Shown here: positions 25,722 to 36,745 of the stretch, in pieces
Layout of the letters: each line of letters opens with the position of its first letter
How positions within the stretch are numbered: the stretch's first letter is position 1
Program-made: the position numbers and the translations under genes
Source of the DNA: Glandiceps talaboti
Taxonomy: Eukaryota > Hemichordata > Enteropneusta > Spengelidae
NCBI RefSeq assembly: GCF_964340395.1
Contig: NC_135565.1
Span: 2,876,642-2,940,641, forward strand
Length of the DNA stretch: 64,000 bases
Direction: 5' to 3'
The notes under the pieces: generated by a model
Told to the model about the DNA's origin: nothing
The model's input: the letters and a program-made list of their open reading frames with translations, nothing else
Database searches by the model: none

Positions 25722-28700
25722 AATGCCAATTTGATCAGTTAAACACTTAAATTAATGCTGTACCGTCACACATTTCGCTGTGGTCATATTAGTTGGAAAC
25801 ATCCCAAATTGGTGCATTTAAAATTATGAATGTGGTGGCAGCGGTGGGATCGAGTCCTTGCCAATGATTCTTGGACTTGTAGCCCTTTTCACTTTTGACA
25901 GCATTGAACCCAAAGTTTTTAACGGGGAGGGACGTGCTTTGGAGAACTTCAATCGTGGGAGTGTAACTTTTAAGAAAATTGGGTCAGGGAGGGTGAGGTC
26001 ACAGATTATTCCCGGCCCTACCCCTAATGCTCTATTAAAGGGATATTGATCTAAATGACGTTAATATAGCTATAGCAGTAACCTTTCCTACACAATTAAA
26101 ATTGAGAAGGTGGACATTATTCCTAAACAGGTCAGTATCATATCGTTGTATACTAAAACAAACTTTATAATCATTGTTACCGATAGTTTTTCGTTGTCAT
26201 AGTGACGTAGATTTTTGTTATCTCCCTTGAGGGAAGGTAATACGATGGCTTTGATTGTGTGTCTGTCGCTGTCGCCATCCGTCCATCTGTCTGTCAAGCA
26301 ATCAATCTCCATGTCTGTCTGTGGACACGTGTCGGTATCTCCAAAGCTTCTGCATCAATGCCAAAATAACTTGCTACACTTTTTGCAATGGGAATAATTG
26401 ATTTTATGTCTGTAAAACGGTTCTAAACCAAATTGCACCAGACCTTTTGCCCCCATGCCTTTTGCCCCTGGTCATTTGCCCCCCCCCCCCCCCATAATAT
26501 ATCAACATATTCTACATCTTCAAGTTGGAAAGATCATAAATGTATATAAGAGTGCCTTATAGTCCATGGATTGAGCTCACATGAATACTAACTGTCACAT
26601 TGGTTTATTCAAAGGAATCTTTTATGATTCTTTTAGGTTATTGAATCTAGTAATACTGTCAAACTTCAAAGATTGTCCATGATGTGGTGAATATTAGAAC
26701 AAATTAGATGTAACTGTTGGCAAAACGGTGTCGTCATTTTTACCCCTAGTTTAGACAAGTTCCTTGTCTGTGCCCCAAGTTAACACCTATGCCATGACCG
26801 TTCGTATTGCTACGAGAGCTCATTGTATTGGCGATATTCCTCGTTCTATACTGATAAAATGCTCTATTCTTATCAAACAAAAACGATTAGATAGAATGTT
26901 CCTTTGTTTTAAAGGAGCTTTCACAGTCAACGGCAATTCCTTTAGCCAAGGGACATGGCGCTGACTGATTTTTGTTATGCTCTTTATTTGTGAATACATC
27001 ACTTCCTTCATGTAATGACACCCAAATTTTCACTATAGTCTTTTACACGATTTGTGGTTAAGTATCCAAGACATTGAACATACAAACACAAATGTTTCTT
27101 GGAACAAACAGAACAATGAGTCATTTCTAATTCGCAAGAATTTCTGATATTTGTTGAATTATGCGATAACTATTGTCATTTACTGTTGTCATGTCGACGA
27201 GTAAAGCTAAAATTAAAGTTTCTAAAGTACTTTCGGTTCAGGTGAGGGGTCAAAAGGCCGGGATGAGCAAAAGGCCGGGGCCAACGGGCCTGTTTCCCAG
27301 TAAAATATATAGTTACTTTGGAACCATAGAGTGGAAACGAATGGACACTTTGATCCGCGGCCGTGAACAAGGGACCAAGATAACGAAATAATTTAATCAT
27401 CAATCGCTAATAATGTCTCCAGCTCCGAGTCATTGTGGAATCACACTCCGTAGTAGATGAATCGAAATAAACCCTTTCATTCCTTATTTACCATTTCGAA
27501 GTAACTATATTTTATTGTCCTATTGATTCATGAAGCAATGAACAACACACTTTTGTCTATCCTGTGAACATCAAAGTCACGATTTCTTTTTTTAAGAATG
27601 TAAATTTTAAATCGCCTACAATTTGGTATATACATTTAAACACACCAAAACGCACGTGTTCTATAAAAATGTTGATGTAGTTTTCAAATTAAATGATCGT
27701 TTGTCTAATTAACTGACCAATTCAGGGATATTTTGCATATTATCTAAGAGTTGTAATGTAGGGACAATTCAAAATGACTTGTATTTTCGCCCTAAGCCTT
27801 CTGAAGACAGTTTAAATCAGGTATAGATTGATGTCTGTCATGGGAATCGATGTAGCGTTTGTTCATCAGTACTCTACACTTACTCACACTATGCATTCAT
27901 TAAATAAGTGTTAACCACGGGTCCTAGTGGAAATGCTTACACTCTCTCGTGTTTTCTTTTCTTCAGTGTCTTAATATGCTGTGGGCGTGTTCTGGCGATC
28001 TTTCTTCAATTAGCACATTTACCTCATCCGTTGTATCCGCTCTCCTTCCGCGATTCCTAACCATTTTATTAGTCAATTAAAGGAAGTCACGATTTTGCAA
28101 CACGTCGTCAAAAGAAGTGTTTTTCAGTTGCTGTTTGAAATAAACGTGAATTTCTAATCCAGGTAGAGTGTGAAATGTCATGACATTGTTGAAAGTCATT
28201 AGCTGGGTTTGGGAGAGCGGTAACAAGTTGTGTCGGTGATCAGAAGATTAATCACACTGCTGAGACATATCCCTGAAACTGTTTCATTAATTTCTAATTT
28301 ATATAAATACCTATAGGGTTATATTTGCTGACTGGTCACCCTATCTAGTAAATCTATTATTGTGCATTGCTTTCATAGAATTTGGCAATAATAACCACTA
28401 CATTTGTGACCTATGATCAGCTATACTTTTGTTAATATGCAAAATTGAAATGTGTTCTTACTTTATCAAAGACTCCAGATAACATTATCGGGTGAATTCA
28501 TCAAAATCATTACCATGGTAAATATTGTATAAGCCCGCAGCTGTACAAGTTCCCATCGGGGTCTTCAGTGAACGATTTAGACCTCTGCATGTAGGGTATA
28601 TTGTTGTAGAGGTAATTACTGCTTGCCAATGATGTATCCATGTCCCACGGTAGGCACTGAAATCATCCCCCAGTGATAGTAGAGCAGATAAGAGGAGTGA

Positions 28701-28789
28701 TTGTGGAAATTATGATACAAGCATGAAACTTTGCAGAAATGTTGTTATAGGGCTATTATGAAAATTCATTCGATTGGACACTTGAAAAT
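25722..28789. other. Unique stretch with short low-complexity islands
   Basis: No recognisable gene. At 26441-26493 CCTTTTGCCCCC-like phrases recur and end in a C-tract. At about 27250-27290 CAAAAGGCCGGG occurs twice. At about 26195-26400 there is text (ATCTCCCTTGAGGGAAGG, then TGTCTGTCGCTGTCGCC) that looks like a dispersed repeat, but I cannot name it. Overlapping opposite-strand frames near 26.8-27.0 kb and 27.2-27.4 kb show no domain. Confidence 0.4.
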
Positions 28790-28829
28790 CCAAGGTGGCG
28801 GCCATTTTCCAAGATGGCCGCCACCTTGG
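28790..28829 (+). promoter_or_regulatory. Perfect 16-bp hairpin with YY1-like sites
   Basis: CCAAGGTGGCGGCCAT (28790-28805) is followed, after the 8-bp loop TTTCCAAG, by its exact reverse complement ATGGCCGCCACCTTGG (28814-28829). AAGATGGCCGCC at the loop edge and AAAATGGCCGCC on the other strand resemble the YY1 site (AAnATGGCGGC). A third match, CAAGATGGCGGC, lies at 28992-29003. GC-rich text is unusual here. Its function is inferred only; it might also be the core of a small inverted-repeat element. Confidence 0.4.
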
Positions 28830-29114
28830 CCATGAAATGTTTGGTTTTGGCACACAAATTGAACGAATTGTCTATTTTTGGTGATCTTACAGTCAATTTA
28901 TATGTTTATGCACATGCTTAATTTGATTTTGTGGGTTAAAAGTACCTAAGACATACATTTCTTCCATTTTAATGATAAATATTCAAAAATTCAAGATGGC
29001 GGCTTGCATTACTTATAGAAGGGTAACAGATTCCTAGATTCTTCACAAGCCAGAATTAAGGATCACTTAGTTTATGTTTTCCGCACCAGAATGAACAATG
29101 TACAATTACAATAA

Positions 29115-29490
29115 TCATAAGTAGTAGCTGGCATTTATTTGTAATTGCTGGCATGAGCAATTACATAGTCCAGTACAAACAAGGTCAGAAGGAAAGCATT
29201 TGCATCTGCGTTGACACTCTTGTTTGCAGCCACATTTGGTCAACGCTTGACAACAAGAAGCAATTGGTAGCAGGTATGTCCAAAAAAAACTGCCAAGTAT
29301 CTCCCTGTTTGCTCCATCCCCAGTCTGCAGGACTAAGTAAGTCTGGCTGAGGGACAGTCGCTTGGCCCCAGATAATCCCAGCTTGGTAAGCAGCTCGTTT
29401 TGCATGTTGTTTAAGGGCAGCCCTGGTTGGTGGAATTAAGTCGTATGGCCTTTGCTTACGGGCAAAGAGATCTAGTCGTGCATCATTAAC
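29115..29490 (-). pseudogene. Tesmin/TSO1-like CXC-domain ORF fragment, frameshifted
   Basis: Two overlapping minus-strand frames join into one protein-like sequence. The upstream frame (open from 29838, convincing from about 29490) contains DARLDLFARKQRPYDLIPPT and RAAYQAGIIWGQ, then DWGWSKQGDTW. The second frame continues with WTYLLPIASCCQAL and the cysteine-rich KCGCKQECQRRCKC and CTGLCNCSC. The closely spaced CxC cysteines are the pattern of CXC/CRC domains. The same order (AYQAG-W, GW, W-LP, CGCK, CKC, C-C) occurs in a large family of uncharacterised, often multi-copy metazoan proteins. The frames switch at a run of eight T on the coding strand (A-run at about 29283-29290), so a one-base slip in that homopolymer breaks the gene. 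A sequencing error is possible. The part from 29500 to 29838 is not recognised. It reads as the C-terminal end of a longer, probably mobile or multi-copy gene. Confidence 0.65.
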
Positions 29491-29850
29491 ACAGGTAGCT
29501 GTGCTGGACCTATCATACGTGAGGAAAACACTGAATTTATTCTTGTACATCCGTCCTCTGCCTGAAGCAAGAATGATAATGAATAATGGTATATAGAACT
29601 TTGCTTCAGAGTGCTTACAACGTTTGACAATTATTACCCTAGGCAAGGACCTAAACCGGCAAACCATACCTTTAGGCTTCCTCAACCTCCTTAGGAGTAT
29701 ACAATCAATTTCATCAGAATCTGTACTCTTCTGTAAACGTATAGGTTTTGACGAAGCTATGGTATAATCATTTAGTATGTTCGTTATATGTTTAACACAC
29801 TTATATACTTGGCTGAAAATATGAAATGGATTAGCCATGCATGGAAAAAG

Positions 29851-30005
29851 TGTTTGTACTGTAATGTACTGTACTGCACTGCACTACACTGCACTATACC
29901 GTACTATACTGTACTGTACTATACTGTACCGTACTGCACTGCACTGCACTGGACTGGACTGTACTGTACTGTACTGTACTGTACTGTACTGTACTGTACT
30001 GCATT
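29851..30005 (+). repeat. CTGTA/CTGCA pentanucleotide repeat
   Basis: Impure, then pure copies of CTGTA with CTGCA, CTATA and CCGTA variants. Plus-strand Tyr-Cys-Thr-rich frames are artefacts. Confidence 0.94.
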
Positions 30006-30137
30006 GTACAATAGTGTACCGCTTCTGCAGTTTACTGCACAATACTACAATGTACTGCTTCCCTTTTCTTTGTTGTAGCTAGATATATGACAGTATTGAG
30101 TAGATTTTATGTAGATACTTAAATCAAGTGTAACTGC

Positions 30138-30193
30138 TGCACTGTACTGTACTGTACTGTACTGTACTGTACTGTACTGTACTGTACTGTACT
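30138..30193 (+). repeat. Second (CTGTA)n pentanucleotide tract
   Basis: About eleven clean copies of the same unit as the tract 130 bp upstream. Confidence 0.94.
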
Positions 30194-30324
30194 ACAATGC
30201 ACACTGCTGCACTGGACCGTGGCATTACCGCTATGTGCTGATTTGTACTCAAACACACCGATGTTCATACAACTACATGTACGCTATCAATTATGACGCA
30301 GGTCATTACCATGATCATGTCTTA

Positions 30325-32896
30325 ACACACGGTTTAAGTTTGCACACTAACAGTGTGACATCATGTATATAGGCACACGGTTTAAGTTTGCACACTAACA
30401 GTGTGACATCATGTATATAGGCACACGGTTTAAGTTTGCACACTAACAGTGTGACATCATGTATATAGGCACACGGTTTAACTGTGTACAATAATATTGT
30501 GACATCATGTATACAGGAACAAGATTTAACTGTGTACACTAACATTGTGACATCATGTATATAGGCACAAGGTTTAACTGTGTACACTAATATTGTGACA
30601 TCATGTATATAGGCACACGGTTTAACTGTGTACAATAATATTGTGACATCGTGTATATAGGCACACGGTTTAGCTGTGTACACTAATATTGTGACATCGT
30701 GTATATAAGCACACGGTTTAACTAGGTACAATAATATTGTGACATCGTGTATATAGGCACACGGTTTAAGTTTGCACACTAATAGTGTGACATCGTGTAT
30801 ATAGGCACAGGGTTTAACTGTGTACACTAATATTGTGACATCGTGTATATAGGCACAAGGTTTAACTGTGTACACTAATATTGTGACATCATGTATATAG
30901 GCACACGGTTTAAGTTTGCACACTAATATTGTGACATCGTGTATATAGGCACAAGGTTTAACTGTGTACACTAATATTGTGACATCGTGTATATAGGCAC
31001 ACGGTTTAACTGTGTAGAGTAATATTGTGACATCATGTATATAGGCACACGGTTTAACTGTGTACAATAATATTGTGACATCATGTATATAGGCACACGG
31101 TTTAACTGTGTACACTAATATTGTGACATTGTGTATATAGGCACACGGTTTAACTGTGTACAATAATATTGTGACATCATGTATATAGGCACACGGTTTA
31201 ACTGTGTACAATAATATTGTGACATCGTGTATATAGACACATGGTTTAAGTGTGTACACTAATATTGTGACATTGTGTATATAGGCACACGGTTTAACTG
31301 TGTACACTAATATTGTGACATCATGTATATAGGCACACGGTTTAACTGTGTACAATAATATTGTGACATCATGTATATAGGCACACGGTTTAACTGTGTA
31401 CACTAATATTGTGACATCCTGTATATAGGCACATGGTTTAAGTGTGTACACTAATATTGTGACATCATGTATATAGGCACACGGTTTAACTGTGTACACT
31501 AATATTGTGACATCATGTATATAGACACACGGTTTAAGTGTGTACAATAATATTGTGACATTGTTTACATAAGCACACGGTTTAACTGTGTACAATAATA
31601 TTGTGACATCATGTATATAGGCACACGGTTTAACTGTGTACAATAATATTGTGACATCATGTATATAGGCACACGGTTTAACTGTGTACACTAATATTGT
31701 GACATTGTGTATATAGGCACACGGTTTAACTGTGTACAATAATATTGTGACATCATGTATATAGGCACACGGTTTAACTGTGTACAGTAATATTGTGACA
31801 TCATGTATATAGGCACACGGTTTAACTGTGTACACTAATATTGTGACATCGTGTATATAGGCACACGGTTCAACTGTGTACATTAATATTGTGACATCAT
31901 GTATATAGGCACAAGGTTTAACTGTACACTAATATTGTGACATCATGTATATAGGCACACGGTTTAACTGTGTACACTAATATTGTGACATCGTGTATAT
32001 TTGGTTTAAGTGTGTACACTAATATTGTGACATCGTGTATATAGGCACACGGTTTAAGTGTATAGAGTAATATTGTGACATTGTGTATATAGGCACACGG
32101 TTTAACTGTGTACACTAATATTGTGACATCATGTATATAGGCACACGGTTTAAGTGTGTACACTAATATTGTGACATTGTGTATATAGGCACACGGTTTA
32201 AGTGTGTACACTAATATTGTGACATCGTGTATATAGACACACGGTTTAACTGTGTACACTAATATTGTGACATCATGTATATAGGCACACGGTTTAACTG
32301 TATAGAGTAATATTGTGACATCATGTATATAGACACACGGTTTAACTGTGTACACTAATATTGTGACATCATGTATATAGGCAAACGGTTTAAGTGTGTA
32401 CACTAATATTGTGACATCGTGTATATAGGCACACGGTTTAACTGTGTACACTAATATTGTGACATTGTGTATATAGGCACACGGTTTAACTGTATAGAGT
32501 AATATTGTGACATCATGTATATAGGCACACGGTTTAAGTGTGTACACTAATATTGTGACATCCTGTATATAGGCACATGGTTTAAGTGTGTACACTAATA
32601 TTGTGACATCATGTATATAGGCACACGGTTTAACTGTGTACACTAATATTGTGACATCATGTATATAGACACACGGTTTAAGTGTGTACACTAATATTGT
32701 GACATCATGTATATAGGCACACGGTTTAACTGTGTACACTAATATTGTGACATCATGTATATAGACACACGGTTTAAGTGTGTACACTAATATTGTGACA
32801 TCATGTATATAGGCACACGGTTTAAGTTTGCACACTAATATTGTGACATTGTGTATATAGGCACACGGTTTAAGTTTGCACACTAATATTGTGACA
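30325..32896 (-). repeat. 48-bp minisatellite, about 53 copies, one minus-strand frame open
   Basis: The unit on the plus strand is approximately GCACACGGTTTAACTGTGTA, CACTAATATTGTGACATCAT, GTATATAG: 48 bp, or 16 codons. On the minus strand one frame is open for 522 codons (30315-31883). After a 2-bp deletion near 31924 it is open for a further 321 codons (31918-32883). It reads as repeats of VYTVKPCAYIHDVTIL with variants VYTLKPCV and VCKLKPCA. One unit at about 31998-32005 has lost 9 bp in frame. The other minus-strand frames carry TAA in each unit. No signal, domain or flanking exon was recognised, and substitutions change residues freely. I call it non-coding repeat, with coding as a weak alternative. 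Confidence 0.95.
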
Positions 32897-32899
32897 GGT

Positions 32900-34590
32900 A
32901 AGCAAGGTCTTAATCTTTAACCTTGACCTTCATATCCAATGTAAATTTACTTCATGAAGTTTCAAATATTGCTCGCACAGAAAGGTTAATGTATATATAC
33001 CAGCACCGTATCCTGTAGATCTTTAGGAAAAAGGCAACAAAAAAGCAACTTTTCTAATACATAGCAATATTATTAAAATTGTTATTTACGTGACAATTCC
33101 AAGCATGCGCGACTGTTCACTAAAGTCAAAAGTGACTGTACTGTACACTGTCTCCTCGCTAATATGTATCTTATTATTATATATATCTCTATTGTACGCT
33201 GGCTTAATTCTGAATAAAAATGTGTCAAGTTAAAAATTGTAACTTTTTGCAGTGTAGCGAATTAAAAATTCTTCGTGCGGGAAAGTGCAAAAGAAGTGCT
33301 AACATGCGCTCTGCATTTTCCGCGAGTAACAGGTTATAACGTTAGAGCTCATTGTGAGACATCTCCTTGTACAAGTGAAATCCACATCTTTAAAGTAATC
33401 TCGTTCGGAGTATTATGGTAGTTGGTTATCACTGTTATTTTAATGCATCATCGTACCATATAATTTTATATCTCCATTGTAGTGTAGGTAACAGAAGGGG
33501 TGGCTAAAATAATGCTTTGGCAGGGCTTAGCATGTTTTAAGAGGAGAGGATGACAGGAGCTACAACATTTTTTACCCGTAATCTGTGCACATTTCCTAAC
33601 TGTAGAACTGATAGAAATCGATTGCTATGCAGACAAATTTCTAAATTTTAAATGCATGATTGCACCAAGACAATATTCTGCCCCCCCCCCCCCCCCGGCA
33701 ATTTGGACAGGCTACAGCCCTGTATACCATACTTTGAGAGATACGCTTTGTGTTCAGAGACTTGTGTTTACTTCGAATGACAAGGTTTCACCGGAAAAAA
33801 ATACACATACATTTCTAAAACACTTTTATAAAACCATGACTGATAAAGCGAGATCTCCAGTCTATTTGTAAAATATTATTAAGTAGAATAAACTAAGCGA
33901 TTTACAATGCATAGCACGTACAACTCGTATCGTTCTTTCTTCCAGGTAATTAGTGATGCCACTTATAAAGTCATTTGTACACCCTCACATTTTGTGTTCC
34001 CATACTAACGCTATATAACAAGGATCCACAACAAAAACGTTAACACATCTATAGACACACCATATACATTTGTAAGAAAGCGATTATAAAGCCAAAAATG
34101 AATTGTTTCTGGTCAGGACAGTTTGTCTGAAATGGTGCGACGACGCGATTGTCTTTCTTGTTTTTAATTCACAACAAACCTGTCACTCAGTATACTATTT
34201 ATGACAGTTACTGTTCTTTTATTTAGTACTTTATTCCAAGTGTGTATGTGGGACAGATGTCATTTGCTTGTTCATTATTGGCTCTGGAGATGTCTTCACT
34301 GAAGTACAAATGTAGGAAGGGTTTCACCACGGATCTGCAGATTGCATGGGCTGTACAAACACACATACAAAAAGACCGACGAGGGGGTTATTCAAGTGAT
34401 GCAAGTGACTAGAAACAATTCTTTTTTTGGCCTAATAAAAATCACATGTAAAAAAGCTTTGCATCCCGTCTACAGACACTTCAAAAGCCACTTTCGTTGT
34501 GTATTTTATAGTGCAAGATTGGGTTGAACAATACAAACTCACAGATTAGAATTTTACAGATCATCTTTCGATATTAAGTAATATTTTCAG
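32900..34590. other. Unique stretch, no gene recognised
   Basis: A C-tract of about 18 lies at 33681-33698. Frames of 71 and 61 codons show no motif. Confidence 0.4.
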
Positions 34591-34594
34591 AAAT

Positions 34595-34752
34595 GACAGA
34601 CAGACAGACCGACAAAGCAGACAGACAGAATACGCATACATATAGACACACATACATACAGATAGACAAACACAGAGACAGACAGACAGGCATACATACA
34701 GGCGGCAAGACATCAAGACAGACATACCGGCAGGCAGGTAAGCAAACATCAT

Positions 34753-34806
<54 letters not shown>

Positions 34807-34945
34807 AAATGTATGTATGTATGTATGTATGTATGTATGTATGTATGTATGTATATGTGTGTATGTATGCATGTATGTATGTATGTATGTATGTATGTAT
34901 GTATGTATGTATGTATGCATGCATGTGTGTATGTATGTATGTATG

Positions 34946-34974
<29 letters not shown>
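34595..34974 (+). repeat. (GACA)n then (ATGT)n microsatellites
   Basis: An impure GACA/CATA region to about 34745, pure GACA at about 34753-34806, then ATGT with GCAT/GTGT interruptions at about 34809-34974. The frames of up to 148 codons in both directions are tract translations. Confidence 0.95.
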
Positions 34975-34976
<2 letters not shown>

Positions 34977-34979
34977 TCT

Positions 34980-36230
34980 CTTTTATGTTCATTGGTATAA
35001 TTGATATTAATGTGCTTCACACACCGTTTGGCAGCAGTGTATCAAATATTCACACAATATGTCTCTTGGCCACATATGACTTTCTTGCAATTCCTGAAAG
35101 AAGGTCAGTGTCAAAGTTAATGTACGCCTATAATGAATAAAACATATTTTAATCACTGCTACGAGTGCCTTTCCCATTTGAAAGGACAACAATAGATCGC
35201 TCATGTCCAACACTGCAAAGAAGGTGATATTTTGATAGTTTCCCGATCTATTCGAAATCCAGCTACAGGCAATGTATGTCATGACAAACAGTATTCGTAT
35301 TAACGAGTACCGAGGACTAAGGCAGTTTGCATTTAATAGGGCTTACTCTCAAAAAAAAGTTATTGAAATAAGCTTTTAGTGATATTAGTTTCCTTTTGCG
35401 TTTTTAAAACCACTCTGAAGGGGATAAAAGGCTTAGTTTACTGTCGACTAATGACGATCAACCATGCTGTAAACTATGATACCAGCAGTTCTGATAGCAC
35501 ATTCGGTGACGTGAGCAATACTTCCAAATTATCACTTGGTGCGCAAACAGCAATTCAGCGAATCTGACACTAGTGATAGGATGCTAGATTATGGTTATAA
35601 AATACATGTCGCTGTACATATATACCCAATGGTATAATTTACGTTATTGCTTTAACCAGTTCCAATGATATTCTTAGGTTCGAAGTTTATTTCTTACCAC
35701 ACAAGGAATGACAGAGTGACATCGATAGCAAAACTAGTTTTACCTTTAAGTGAATGTTAGAGTGTATGTGTTTTGTTCTGTTATATGATTTCTATTAGTC
35801 CTTATCTTGAGCATTGATATGGTTACACCTGTGTACATCGGTATACGTCATCTTGAATGACGACAGTCCATATATCATCCTTTGCGAAATAGTTATGAAG
35901 ATGGAGCTAACACGTAAACATTTGAAACGTTCACTTATACACGGTGTACTGTTCTTCACAAAATGTTCCAATACAGAAATTAACAACCGAAGTCAAGTAA
36001 TATTGCTATCATTAAAATGATACCTTGTGAATTCATTTTGTTCGGTAAACACTTTGATACTAATTGATAATCTGTTGTTTTTATTCAATTTCACTTTTCA
36101 AAAGGAGTTGTCATCGATCCAAACTTAAGCGCACGTGACGTATGAAACTTAAAGTTCCTAGGCAACTTATGTTAAAGATCGTGTCAACAGCTTTTATTTG
36201 GTTTATTAGGCCGAATGAAAAACGTTGTTT
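34980..36230. other. Unique stretch, no gene recognised
   Basis: The 91-codon minus-strand frame at 35007-35282 and opposite-strand frames near 35.8-36.0 kb show no family signature. Confidence 0.4.
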
Positions 36231-36659
36231 TTTTCCGGTTACCCGACCCCGCCTAGTAATCGTTAAGTCTCGCAAGAAATATTGAATGCGGAAACTGCAT
36301 CAACTTAAAAAGACAATATAAAACATTTTTCCAATCTGTAATGGCTATACATCTGATAAGAAGAATTAATAACACAGAGACCATTTAGAAAACAATGGAA
36401 AACCTGAACTAGACACTCACACATGAAAAAGAATAAATAATAAAAAAAATATATACCTACCCCCACCTATTTTAAAATTGAATGTAATCGGAACCACACA
36501 ATTTTTTATGCCTTATAGTATGTTTTATGGAAGTTGCCTATTAACTCACGTATGTCACTTCCGTAATTCCACTGATGCCAATTCCGTATTCATAAATGAG
36601 GCTAGAAACCCAGGTTTGGTCAAATTAGGTTAGTTTCCCAGTCGAAATCTGTCTCCAAA

Positions 36660-36745
36660 TATTTGTCATAGACATAGAGGAAAGAAGAGAGGAAAGAGAG
36701 AAAGGGACATACAGATGGACGGACGGACGGACAAACAGACAGCTA
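36660..36745 (+). repeat. Impure GA then GGAC/GACA tract
   Basis: A purine-rich AGAGGAAAG run followed by a few GGAC and GACA tetranucleotides. Confidence 0.8.

Noticed and set aside
30315-32883. Frames of 522 and 321 codons on the minus strand as a repeat protein gene
   Set aside because: They are the translation of a 48-bp minisatellite. There is no signal, domain or supported gene structure, so I kept it only as a testable finding.
34561-35140. Frames of 129-148 codons rich in Tyr-Ile-His-Thr, Cys-Leu-Ser-Val or Met-Tyr-Val-Cys
   Set aside because: Translations of GACA and ATGT microsatellites. The same applies to similar frames at 16.2-16.7, 17.3-17.8, 47.6-48.4 and 52.9-53.4 kb.
35007-35282. 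91-codon minus-strand frame
   Set aside because: No recognisable domain. It contains a chance LTLTLT run, and no splice context was convincing.
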